Below, in pieces: positions 25,467-34,202 of a stretch of 64,000 nt of DNA. A program made the translations under genes and the position numbers. Source of the stretch: Polystyrenella longa (GTDB lineage: Bacteria; Planctomycetota; Planctomycetia; Planctomycetales; Planctomycetaceae); assembly GCF_007750395.1 (NCBI RefSeq), contig NZ_CP036281.1:3867001-3931000 (forward strand), in the 5' to 3' direction. The notes below the pieces were generated by a model. It was not told where the DNA came from and did not search any database. It worked only from the letters and a program-made list of their open reading frames with translations. Every line of letters starts with the position of its first letter. The stretch's first letter is position 1.

Positions 25467-28151
25467 CTACAGCAAATAGCCTCCTTTTGTCCCCCGGCCC
25501 GGCCCGAGTTCGATTAGCTGTTCGGCCTGCTTCAGCAATTGGGGGTGGTTGTCGATGACAACTAAGGTATGCCCCACCTCCAGCATCCGGTTGAAGTATT
25601 CCAGTAGCGGTTCGATATCTGCCGGATGCAAACCCGAAGTTGGTTCATCCAGTAAGAACAGCGTTCTCGCACCGGAACCCTGTAGCAGCAGTTCCGCGAG
25701 GTAGAGTCGTTGCTGTTCTCCCAGTGAAAGTGATGATAACGATCGGCCCAGTTCCAGATAGCCAATCCCCAACTCCATCAGAACCTGTAATCGCTTTTGA
25801 ATCTGCGGAAGTTTGCGAAAGAATTCAAAGGCTTCGCTGGCCGAGAGATTGAGGACCTCATCCAGGTTCAGTCCTCGAAATCGAACTTCAAGCAAGTCGG
25901 GCCGGAATCGTTTTCCTTCGCATTGCGGACAGATGAGAGTCAGGTCTTCCATGAAAGCCATATCGACCTCCAGCATTCCCTTCCCCTCGCACTCTTCGCA
26001 GCGACCAGAATCCTGCGTGTTGAAGCTGAAGAAACCGGGCGTCAGGTTTCTGGTCCGGGCCAGAACCGTTTCTGAAAACTGTTGACGAATAAGCGAAAAG
26101 ATTTTGAGTGCCGTCGCCACCACCGACCGGGCGTTCTTCGGTTTGCGATGCGGATCAACCCAGACAACCTGCTCCAATTCGCCCGTTCCCTCAATGTGGC
26201 CCAGAGCAAATTGTGGAAGCGTTGCAATCGGTGTACCTAGCTTGACGGCAACTGCAGGGTAGAGGGTCTGTTCGACCAGACTACTTTTTCCGCTACCGCT
26301 AATCCCACTGACCACCGTCAATGCATTCAATGGGAATTCGACGTCCAGTTGTTTTAGATTATTTGTTCCCACTCCCGTAAGCCGGAGCGTATCCCTTTCT
26401 CCAAGGTTCTTTTTCACTTGTGACAGAGTTGAGTCCGAAGTGCTGACATGATTCCCACTGGGTGTCTCCTGCTGAGTCAACTCTTCGTACGGGCCTTGAA
26501 AGAGAATGTCGCCCCCTTGGTTCCCTGGCCCTGGGCCGAGCTCAATCAAATGATCGGCCTCCTGCCAGAATGATTCCGCATGGTCGACCACCAACAGACT
26601 GTTTCCCTCCTGTAACAATTCCCGCAGTAGTGGAATCAATCGCTGCTGGTCCTGTGGATGCAAACCTCGGGAGGGTTCATCAATGATATACAAAGTATTG
26701 ACCAACCCGACGGAGAGAAGGCCGGCAACCTGAACCAGTTTCCGTTCTCCGGTAGACAACGTCGCGCACTGTCGATTCAAAGCTAACTCTTCCAGTCCCA
26801 ATTCCAGAAGATACCGGAGTCGATTACTGACCTCCCGTACCACGATCTGAAGAGGATTCTGCACCACCTTTTCCAATTCGACTAGTCGTTTCTGAATGGT
26901 TTCGATCGACTGCTGCTGCCATTGAAGATAGTTTTCATCCAGCAATCGCACCGCCAGAGCTGCAGCAGTCATTCCCGTTCCGCGGCATACCGGGCAGATA
27001 CTTTCGGTCATCCAGGCAGCGCGAAAGCGGTCCGACTTGAAGCGGGCGCGTGATTTTAATTCGAGAGTCAGATATTCATCGAGCAACGTCTCGAACTGTT
27101 TTCGCTCTTCCGGGTCCCAGGCATGTATGGGCAACACCGCAGGGAGGTCGGCTTGAGTGGCGATTTTTTCGATCCGTGCGATCAGTCGTGATCCTCCTTT
27201 TTCGACTGTCAGTGCAATGGCACCGTCCGCAATCGTTAGTTTGTCGTCGGGAATCAGCTTCTCCATTGAGAACCGCCAGAGGCTTCCCATTCCTGAACAG
27301 TCATCACATTTCCCAAACGCTGAATAAGGATTGAAGAGTTGAGGATGCGGAGCCTGTAACCGCACTCCACAACCGGGGCATTGGAAATGCATCGAAAACG
27401 GAATGGCTTCCCAGTTCCGTCCCTCGATCTCAAGAGTCTGATTCGATCCTTCTGCGGGTTCACGCAGGCAAAAGAGTTCGCCATCCCCATTCGCAAAAGC
27501 AGTCTCTAACGATTCGAGTACTCGGCTATCGTCGCTGCCACCGACTGACAATCGGTCCACGATCACCAACGTCCCTTCTAGTCCGTCCCCCATGACCGAT
27601 AGTGGAACAGTCCGAATGAAACCTGCCTCCTGCCAGACATCCGCCGATTCGCCGGAACAAAATGCGATTTGATATCGAGTTTTCTCCGGCCAGTTGCTGA
27701 TCGACTGCAGGATCGAATCCGGGCTGGCGGGTTTAATCCTGATTTCACATTTCGGGCAAACGACGTTTCCTTGCCGAGCAAAGAGCAGCGCTAGCGATTC
27801 GTCGATCTCCGTTAATGACCCCACCGTGGCTCGTTTTTGTTCCGCCGGACTCAACTCTCGCAAAGTAATGGTGGGTGGTAATTGGCTGATTTCATCTGCA
27901 TCGGGCTTTTGAAAGGTGCCCAGTAACTGCCGAATCTGAGGCGAGAGCGTTTCGTTGAATCGCCTTTGCCCCTCAACATACAAAGTATGATGGGCAAGGC
28001 TCGACTTACCACTACCACTGACGCCAATCACCACCACGAACTGCTGCAGCGGGATATAGACATCCAGGTCTTTAAGGTTGTGTACCCGTAAACCCCGAAC
28101 ACACACAGCCTGATCCGTAGCGGGTAGAGGCGTCGACGGGGTGGTGGACAT
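25467..28151 (-). CDS. UvrA paralogue with altered ABC signatures
   Basis: 894 residues, slightly shorter than UvrA (about 940). Both ATPase halves are present. Walker A GVSGSGKS is at 43-50, and a second GISGSGKS lies in the C-terminal half. Zinc modules are CPGCG...CDDC in the first half and CEEC...CPQC in the second. Both Walker B sites are present (IIDEPSRGLHP, LLDEPTSGLHP). The ABC signatures differ from the LSGGE of DNA-repair UvrA: LSTGERK and LSLGEQQ. It probably binds DNA or drug-DNA adducts as UvrA2-type proteins do; whether it serves nucleotide excision repair is open. No uvrB or uvrC in the window. Confidence 0.88.
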   Translation of the reverse strand: MSTTPSTPLPATDQAVCVRGLRVHNLKDLDVYIPLQQFVVVIGVSGSGKSSLAHHTLYVEGQRRFNETLSPQIRQLLGTFQKPDADEISQLPPTITLRELSPAEQKRATVGSLTEIDESLALLFARQGNVVCPKCEIRIKPASPDSILQSISNWPEKTRYQIAFCSGESADVWQEAGFIRTVPLSVMGDGLEGTLVIVDRLSVGGSDDSRVLESLETAFANGDGELFCLREPAEGSNQTLEIEGRNWEAIPFSMHFQCPGCGVRLQAPHPQLFNPYSAFGKCDDCSGMGSLWRFSMEKLIPDDKLTIADGAIALTVEKGGSRLIARIEKIATQADLPAVLPIHAWDPEERKQFETLLDEYLTLELKSRARFKSDRFRAAWMTESICPVCRGTGMTAAALAVRLLDENYLQWQQQSIETIQKRLVELEKVVQNPLQIVVREVSNRLRYLLELGLEELALNRQCATLSTGERKLVQVAGLLSVGLVNTLYIIDEPSRGLHPQDQQRLIPLLRELLQEGNSLLVVDHAESFWQEADHLIELGPGPGNQGGDILFQGPYEELTQQETPSGNHVSTSDSTLSQVKKNLGERDTLRLTGVGTNNLKQLDVEFPLNALTVVSGISGSGKSSLVEQTLYPAVAVKLGTPIATLPQFALGHIEGTGELEQVVWVDPHRKPKNARSVVATALKIFSLIRQQFSETVLARTRNLTPGFFSFNTQDSGRCEECEGKGMLEVDMAFMEDLTLICPQCEGKRFRPDLLEVRFRGLNLDEVLNLSASEAFEFFRKLPQIQKRLQVLMELGIGYLELGRSLSSLSLGEQQRLYLAELLLQGSGARTLFLLDEPTSGLHPADIEPLLEYFNRMLEVGHTLVVIDNHPQLLKQAEQLIELGPGRGTKGGYLL

Positions 28152-28261
28152 AGCACAAGACTTTCAGCTGAAATCGATTCATAACGATATTTCGGACATC
28201 GGCGGAATCATACCAAATCCGCAACGGAAATGACTATCGACCTCGCTCGCCCTGGCCTACC

Positions 28262-29740
28262 TCATTCCTCAATCAGTTCGATGAATCGGTTCAATATTTT
28301 CTGGTACAGTACGTCGCCCAGAATTTTGTCTTCGACACCAGCATCGATATTCGGATTGTCATTAACTTCGATCACTAGCACTCGACCATCAGTCGTCTGC
28401 TTTAAATCGACACCATACAAACCGTTACCGATCAACTTCGCCGCTTTAAGGGCAGCGTCCAATACTTCGGTGGGAACATGTTCAATCGGAATAATTTCAT
28501 CATCCCCTTCCTGATGCGATTTCTGCTTGGCGGCATGATTATAAATCTGCCAGTGCCCTTGCGCCATATAATATTTAATTCCGAAGAGAGGCTCATTATT
28601 CAGTACGCCAATTCGCCAATCAAAATCGGAGGCGACAAATTCCTGACAGAGAATAAAATCCGACTTCTGCAACATACGAGTAGCCTGCGTCCGAAGCTCT
28701 TCTTTATCGGAGACTTTAATCACTCCGCGGGAAAACGAACCGTCAGGAATTTTTAACACGCAAGGAAAGGGGATTTCGCTTTCGGACAAATGCAGATTCT
28801 TCTTGTCGAGGATCAACGATTTGGGGGTCGCAATATGATGCGACGCGAGCAACTCCTTGAGATAAACCTTGTTGCAGCAGCGAATGATGGACTTCGTGTC
28901 ATCGATACAGGGTATATCTTCCTGTTCGGCCTTATTAGCGAAGCGATACGTGTGATTATTAATTGCCGTCGTTTCCCGCAGGAAAAGCGCGTCGAATTCG
29001 AGTAACGTCGAGAAATCATGCCGGGTGATTAACTCCACCCAGATCCCCATTTTCTTACCCACTGAAATAAATTTTTTGAGCGCAGCCTTGTTCGAGGGAG
29101 CATGTTCCTCTTTAGGATCGTGCAGAATCGCGAGCCAGTATTTTTCCTGCTTTTTCTTATCGATCTCGTACCGCCAGGCGGAGCCAGTAAACTTACTGAG
29201 AGCGTCTGTAAAGCGATCACTTTGCCGTTCCGCCATGTTTTGAAATGAAGGTGTCTCGATTTTTTCGATCGCCCATTTTCCTTGCGGAGAACATTTCACC
29301 TCAAACGACATTAACGGAAAACGGAACAGGTCGAACATCCGCCGAGCCACCGGTTCAATCTTCGGGTTCTCATGACGACCGAAAAAGGTGGTGTAGGTAC
29401 GGGAAAGTGGCTCCTCCACCGGTTCATCGAACGTCTTTTCCAGAATCCCGGAAAGTTCCGGCAGTGCGAACTGATAGTTCCGGCGCCAGTTGAGCGCAAC
29501 GATATTAGAGACGTTTGGAATGCAGGGCATCCCCCGCGCTTCCGCCAGTAAGGAAATGTAGTACCCCTTGCTGAGGTAGTCGTAATTGCCACTCAGGTTA
29601 ATGACCTTGGGCATCCCCTTTTTAGAAGGGCTGTAATCCACCTTGCGAACGAAGTCCGTTTGACTGAGTACCAACCGGTCGCTGTTTTCGGCAATCAGCT
29701 TCGGTTTCTCGGTAACGATGATGTATTTGATTGAGTCCAT
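28262..29740 (-). CDS. RimK-like ATP-grasp ligase
   Basis: 492 residues. The N-terminal half (1-250) is a RimK-type pre-ATP domain with YFGRHENPKIEPVARRMFDLF-like sequence, which I only partly recognise. The C-terminal ATP-grasp domain (about 270-485) has FPCVLKIPDGSFSRGV for nucleotide binding and VLVIEVNDNPNID as the metal-binding strand. Such enzymes form amide bonds between a carboxylate and an amine, as RimK does in glutamylating a ribosomal protein. The start codon immediately follows the stop of the GNAT gene (no bases between), so the two are co-translated. This RimK-like plus acetyltransferase pairing recurs in bacteria; the product is unknown. Confidence 0.88.
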   Translation of the reverse strand: MDSIKYIIVTEKPKLIAENSDRLVLSQTDFVRKVDYSPSKKGMPKVINLSGNYDYLSKGYYISLLAEARGMPCIPNVSNIVALNWRRNYQFALPELSGILEKTFDEPVEEPLSRTYTTFFGRHENPKIEPVARRMFDLFRFPLMSFEVKCSPQGKWAIEKIETPSFQNMAERQSDRFTDALSKFTGSAWRYEIDKKKQEKYWLAILHDPKEEHAPSNKAALKKFISVGKKMGIWVELITRHDFSTLLEFDALFLRETTAINNHTYRFANKAEQEDIPCIDDTKSIIRCCNKVYLKELLASHHIATPKSLILDKKNLHLSESEIPFPCVLKIPDGSFSRGVIKVSDKEELRTQATRMLQKSDFILCQEFVASDFDWRIGVLNNEPLFGIKYYMAQGHWQIYNHAAKQKSHQEGDDEIIPIEHVPTEVLDAALKAAKLIGNGLYGVDLKQTTDGRVLVIEVNDNPNIDAGVEDKILGDVLYQKILNRFIELIEE

Positions 29741-30247
29741 CTACAGTTCTTTACGTAATTTTAACGCGGCGGATCCATCCGGATAATAATCAGGTATGGT
29801 GTCGATCAGTTGATATCCGAGCCCCAGATAACGTTTCAAATGCTTTTGATTATCAGCTCGGATTTCGAGCAGCATCCCCTTCTGTTTTCGTTTGCGGATG
29901 CGTTGTTCTGCACGTTCAAATAACTGCTTTCCGACGGCGCCTCCCTGATATTCTGGACGAACCGAGATGGAGTACAATCGACCCCAGAAGGAATTCTTAC
30001 GAAAGAAAAGCAGGCCATATCCAACAACATTCTTGTCGAGGCAAGCGACGAAAAGTTCGACATTCTTCGCCTTTGTGAGCAAGTAGCGAAACTGGCGTCG
30101 CGATGTCAGCGGGTACGACTCCGTTGAAAAGGACTCGCTTTCGATCTGCAGGAGATCATCTAAGTCGTTTATCCGCGCAGCACGAAGCGTAAGAGTTTGT
30201 GAAGGAGCAATTTTCGACACAGCCGATTTTCCCGATGCCGACCTCAA
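29741..30247 (-). CDS. GNAT family N-acetyltransferase
   Basis: Up to 168 residues. The frame opens at a TTG (30247); GTG at 30220 is a good alternative since the conserved domain begins only at LTLRAARINDLDDL. The acetyl-CoA-binding core is SISVRPEYQGGAVGKQLFERAE, followed by LEIRADNQKHLKRYLGLGYQ. This resembles RimI-like N-acetyltransferases. It directly abuts the RimK-like ligase (TAG then ATG), implying joint modification of a peptide or small molecule. A copy of the dispersed repeat begins 18 bases upstream. Confidence 0.85.
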   Translation of the reverse strand: MRSASGKSAVSKIAPSQTLTLRAARINDLDDLLQIESESFSTESYPLTSRRQFRYLLTKAKNVELFVACLDKNVVGYGLLFFRKNSFWGRLYSISVRPEYQGGAVGKQLFERAEQRIRKRKQKGMLLEIRADNQKHLKRYLGLGYQLIDTIPDYYPDGSAALKLRKEL

Positions 30248-30638
30248 TGGGTCTGGCAGTATAAGAACCCATCCTGAAACCCGGTTGTGGCTAGATTAAA
30301 GCCTACAGAACAAGGACATTTTGCCTCATCAGAGGGTTTCAGGACCGTTTATAGAATGCAACAGAAGAGAATGCAGAGTGGGAAAGTGGACCAGAAAAGA
30401 GGGCAGCAGCGGTCGAGTAGAAAAGCAGATTTCAGGGGGACTGTCTGGTCAGTGAGTAGTCAGAATACTAATGCATCGACAGAATCGCTGGCAATGCCGG
30501 ACCCAATCATTTTCCTCAACAATGAAAACAGGTAAACGAGTTTATTCACGACACTCAGCAAGTATAATCGAGATCTCTAGCGACCAGTCTCTCCATTCCA
30601 ATATTTCCCTGCTGACTTATTTCTTGACGAGTGAATCC
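30248..30638. other. Divergent gap with repeat copy C
   Basis: Between the GNAT gene (minus) and the nucleoside hydrolase gene (plus). It holds repeat copy C (30265-30344). Beyond that no conserved gene is seen: the open frames here overlap the repeat or lack a ribosome-binding site. Confidence 0.5.
30265..30344 (+). repeat. Dispersed ~80-nt intergenic repeat, copy C
   Basis: The most symmetrical copy: CCTGAAACCC (30273-30282) and GGGTTTCAGG (30334-30343) are a perfect 10-bp inverted pair 51 bases apart. The interior has an imperfect GTGGCT/AGCCTAC hairpin. The first 22 bases equal those of copy B, and the CTCATCA block before the right arm is also shared with copy B. Confidence 0.7.
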
Positions 30639-31637
30639 ATGAAATTCTGTACTACAACGTTTGGCCTGCTTCTCCTGATGTTCTCCACCAGTTCTCTTTT
30701 GGCGGTTGAGCCTCTGCCCGTAATCTTTGACACCGACATGGAAAGCGACTGCGACGACTCCGGGGCACTCGCCATCCTGCATGCACTCGCAGACCGAGGG
30801 GAATTTCGCATTCTCGCGACTCCAATCTCCGCGCGACACACTTGGTCGGGGCCCTGCGTCGACGCGATCAACACGTGGTTTGGTCGCCCTGATCTTCCCA
30901 TCGGTCTCCCTGCGGCGACGCCCAACAAACAGGGCTCACGCTATGCGGCTACGATTGCGAAAGAGTTTCCTCATGATTTCCCAGATGACATTTCCCAACA
31001 ACCCGCTGCCCTCGCTGTTTACCGACAGGCCCTCGCTGGGGAAAAGGATGGAAGCGTGGTAGTCATTACGGTGGGCGATGTGACGAACATTCGAGATCTC
31101 CTGCTCTCGCCACCGGATGACATTAGCTCGCTCAGCGGAATGGAACTCGCCCGTACAAAAGTCAAATGCTGGTACTGTATGGGTACAGTGTACCCGGCGG
31201 ACCTCGACCCGGCCGCATGGGGAAACTTTAAAATGGATCCGAAAGCGACTGTGGAAGCCGTCCGAGACTGGCCGGGAGAAATCGTGTTTACGGGCGCGGG
31301 AGTCTTCGCCGACAAACTGTCCACAGGAGCAGGACTTGCGCAGTTAGAGGGCAAGAATCCGATTCGACGAGTGTATGAACTCTACTACAAAGGGACCGCA
31401 AAAGACCGACACAGTGCCGACCAGATTACCGTCATGGTCGCGGCGCGGGGAACCGGTTCGCCCTGGAAACAAGTGCGTACGGGGCATAACCACATCTTTG
31501 AGAATGGCACCCACGAATGGAGAGAGGCTCCGAATGATCCGCGGCAGAGTTACATCGCGGCACTGGACGGAACAGCGACGTATGAGGAAGTCGCCGCGGA
31601 GATGGAAGCGTTGATGAAACATCAACCGAAAGAATAG
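30639..31637 (+). CDS. Exported nucleoside hydrolase-like protein
   Basis: 332 residues from ATG at 30639; an in-frame ATG at 30471 gives an implausible N-terminus before the signal peptide. The signal segment (1-22) is followed by FDTDMESDCDD, the Asp cluster that binds calcium and ribose in inosine-uridine nucleoside N-ribohydrolases. The rest fits a nucleoside-hydrolase-like fold, with VITVGDVTNIRDLL, but the family's late catalytic His is not obvious (candidates are HSADQ and TGHNH). Export is unusual for nucleotide salvage, so the natural substrate may be another N- or O-riboside. Confidence 0.85.
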   Translation: MKFCTTTFGLLLLMFSTSSLLAVEPLPVIFDTDMESDCDDSGALAILHALADRGEFRILATPISARHTWSGPCVDAINTWFGRPDLPIGLPAATPNKQGSRYAATIAKEFPHDFPDDISQQPAALAVYRQALAGEKDGSVVVITVGDVTNIRDLLLSPPDDISSLSGMELARTKVKCWYCMGTVYPADLDPAAWGNFKMDPKATVEAVRDWPGEIVFTGAGVFADKLSTGAGLAQLEGKNPIRRVYELYYKGTAKDRHSADQITVMVAARGTGSPWKQVRTGHNHIFENGTHEWREAPNDPRQSYIAALDGTATYEEVAAEMEALMKHQPKE

Positions 31638-31706
31638 ATCGCCCTCACGGGGAATGACCCGGCTCAGGAAAAGGCACGGAATCAAATAATTCAGGTGATA
31701 GAAAAG

Positions 31707-31791
31707 CGGAGGGGGGGGGATTCGAACCCCCGGTAGGTTGCCCTACACTGGTTTTCGAGACCAGCACAATCGGCCACTCTGTCACCCCTCC
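31707..31791 (-). tRNA. tRNA-Ser (anticodon CGA)
   Basis: Read on the minus strand: acceptor GGAGGGG pairs with CCCCTCC, the anticodon loop CTCGAAA is on a CTGGT/ACCAG stem, and anticodon CGA reads UCG. A long variable arm (class II) is typical of serine. The T arm is CGGGGGTTCGAATCCCCC-like. Discriminator G; CCA is not encoded. 85 nt. Confidence 0.95.
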
Positions 31792-31941
31792 GGAACGTCC
31801 ACCGATTTTCGGGAACGTGTGCGACATTTTAGTTATCCACTCGCCGGCTGAAAAGGGAAGCTCGGCTTGATTCGCTCCAGACGCCGCGGTTTGTTATCAG
31901 ACGGAGAAGATATTTCATAAACAGGTTCGCTCAGTAACCTA

Positions 31942-33348
31942 TCAAAAGCGGAAATAAATGAAAGGTGAATAGGTCGACGAGGCGACAAACAGCATCGTCA
32001 CCAGCAGCAACAACAGATACCCTGTCTCCTCCATCCCGCGCAGGCGGTTTCGTGATCGAGTACACCATGCTCCCCAAGGAAGTAGTCCCACGATTCCCAC
32101 TATCAACATCAGCCAGAGTAGCGGATAGCTGTATAACCCGACGGAACCGTTGGGACCTGTGGCATTTTCTCCGGGCAGTAAGGGAGCGAACAGTACCCGA
32201 TAAAATTTAGAGGCATAACTTAGAGTCGGAGATCGGAAAAGTACCCACCCCAGCATCACGACGAGCAGGACATAAGCATGCCGCACGAGACGCGGGATGG
32301 GAATATGTCCTGACCACCATCGTTCCAATAGGAGAAACGAACCGTGGTACAAACCCCACAGTAGAAAATTCCAGGCGGCTCCATGCCAAAGCCCGCACAG
32401 GGCAAACACAATCAGCAGATTCAGACCGGTTCGTAATTGCGAACCTCGGTTTCCACCAAGTGGAATATAAACATAATCCCTGAACCAGCGGGAGAGTGTC
32501 TGGTGCCACCTTCGCCAGAACCCCCGCATGCTATCTGCTCGATAGGGCCCCAGAAAGTTTTCCGGAAAACGGAACCCAAAGATTTGCCCCAAGCCAATCG
32601 CCATGTCCGAATAACCGGCGAAGTCGTAGAGAATTTGCAACGAGTAACAGAGTAAACCGAGCCAGGCAACCTGCGTGCTGATCAGTTCCGGTTCCATGCC
32701 GAATACAGTGTCCGCGGTGCGACCGAGGGTATCAGCGATGAGCACTTTTTTCGCCAGCCCCAGAATGAATCTCTTGAACCCAAGGCTCCGTTCCAGTTCA
32801 TCCTTACGGGGCGCGGCCAGTTCCGATTCAATCTCCTGATACCGCACAATCGGTCCGGCGATCAATTGAGGAAAGAGAGCGATATATAATGCCAAACGAT
32901 CCAAACGTCGTTGGGGTTGAACCTCATCGCGGTAGACATCCACCAGATAAGAGATCGCCTGGAAGGTAAAAAAGGAGATCCCGAGGAGCAACGTAACAGG
33001 GTCGTGTCTAACGAGTGGTCCGCCGATGGAAAACAGGCCCGAGTTGAGTTGATCAATCAAGAAGTTTGTATATTTAAAATATCCCAACAGCGCCAGATTG
33101 GCAGTTATCCCAATCCAAAGCCAACGAAACCGAGCTTGCCCTTCAGTCCGACCAATCTGCAATCCGGCGACGTAATTCCAACCGATGGAGCCGAGTAACC
33201 AGAGGATCCCAATGGGTTCTCCCCAGGCATAAAACAGCAGGCTGAAACAAAGTAGCAGTCCGTTGCGGCAGCGTAGTGGTAAGAGCGCGTAGCAGATCAA
33301 CAACAAGGGCAAAAAGAGAAACAGGAATAAAGGAGAGCTGAAAACCAT
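31942..33348 (-). CDS. MBOAT family O-acyltransferase (AlgI-like)
   Basis: 468 residues, about ten membrane helices. The MBOAT signature region includes GFWRRWHQTLSRWFRDYVYIPLGG and the invariant His in LCGLWHGAAWNFLLWG. Such proteins carry acyl groups across the membrane onto exopolysaccharides such as alginate, together with a soluble AlgJ/AlgX-type partner. No partner is visible next to it; neighbours are tsaB upstream and tRNA-Ser downstream on the same strand. The acceptor polysaccharide is therefore unknown. Confidence 0.93.
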   Translation of the reverse strand: MVFSSPLFLFLFLPLLLICYALLPLRCRNGLLLCFSLLFYAWGEPIGILWLLGSIGWNYVAGLQIGRTEGQARFRWLWIGITANLALLGYFKYTNFLIDQLNSGLFSIGGPLVRHDPVTLLLGISFFTFQAISYLVDVYRDEVQPQRRLDRLALYIALFPQLIAGPIVRYQEIESELAAPRKDELERSLGFKRFILGLAKKVLIADTLGRTADTVFGMEPELISTQVAWLGLLCYSLQILYDFAGYSDMAIGLGQIFGFRFPENFLGPYRADSMRGFWRRWHQTLSRWFRDYVYIPLGGNRGSQLRTGLNLLIVFALCGLWHGAAWNFLLWGLYHGSFLLLERWWSGHIPIPRLVRHAYVLLVVMLGWVLFRSPTLSYASKFYRVLFAPLLPGENATGPNGSVGLYSYPLLWLMLIVGIVGLLPWGAWCTRSRNRLRGMEETGYLLLLLVTMLFVASSTYSPFIYFRF

Positions 33349-33399
33349 ATCGATCCTGCCGGTTTCCTATACCGATTGCCATGGCGATGACTTCGGCTT

Positions 33400-34092
33400 C
33401 TACCTGGTGGCCTGTTTACGGGCCCAGTTTTCCTCGGCGGCACTTTTGCGAAGATAAAACGGCTCCAGTGCCGCCAAATCTTCAAACCGAGTTAAGGCGG
33501 CCTGTTCCGTGTCTAATCGGGCAACGATCGCGGCACGGGGTGTCCAGAAATTCTGATCAAGCACTCGAGCGTGTTCAGAGATCAACTCCTGATACCTTTG
33601 CAGACCTGGTCCGCTGATCACATCCTCTTTCGTCAATTCGTCCATCCAGCCTGTCGCCGCCACAATTCGCACATCGCCTGCCCGCTTCCATTTGTTCGCG
33701 GAGATACGGTCAAAGGTGGCGACATACAAATCGCCCCGTTGCGCATCGACAACACTATGTACGCGAGAAACATCGTCCGGAGAATTGGCCGCAATTGCCA
33801 GCAAGGTGTCAACGGGAACGAGTTCACATTGGTTGATGTAGGACAGCGTTTTTGCAAACACAAGCCCGATCCGCAACCCGGTAAAACTTCCCGGTCCCAT
33901 GCTGACGGCAACTCTCTTGCAGTCGGAAAGCTGGAGCTGATGTTGCTCAAGCAGTTCGTTCAAGTCATGAACCAATGTTTGGGCATGACGAACGTTGTCG
34001 CTGGACAAGTTTTGTTCAGCCAGCACAACGTCATCGTCCAGAATGGCAACGGACGTAACGTTGGTTGAAGTTTCAATTCCGAGTGTCAGCAT
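33400..34092 (-). CDS. tsaB: tRNA threonylcarbamoyladenosine biosynthesis protein TsaB
   Basis: 230 residues from ATG at 34092; a longer upstream frame overlaps the TPR gene's 3' end and lacks conservation. The start MLTLGIETSTNVTSVAIL and the motif VSMGPGSFTGLRIGLVFAKTL are characteristic. TsaB is the ASKHA-fold partner of TsaD in making t6A37 in ANN-decoding tRNAs. tsaD, tsaE and tsaC are not in the window. MBOAT begins 51 bases downstream. Confidence 0.95.
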   Translation of the reverse strand: MLTLGIETSTNVTSVAILDDDVVLAEQNLSSDNVRHAQTLVHDLNELLEQHQLQLSDCKRVAVSMGPGSFTGLRIGLVFAKTLSYINQCELVPVDTLLAIAANSPDDVSRVHSVVDAQRGDLYVATFDRISANKWKRAGDVRIVAATGWMDELTKEDVISGPGLQRYQELISEHARVLDQNFWTPRAAIVARLDTEQAALTRFEDLAALEPFYLRKSAAEENWARKQATR

Positions 34093-34202
34093 GATCTGCC
34101 TGAAGTAACGAGCGGCATACGATTCGAGAGGTTGTTTACTATCCGAATACCTTACCCCGCTCACCAGCGCAAAGCCAGTTACCGGACGACGTCCGGCGTC
34201 AC

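Noticed and set aside
30287-30535. 82-codon open frame after repeat copy C
   Set aside because: It begins inside the repeat, has low-complexity basic composition and no ribosome-binding site.
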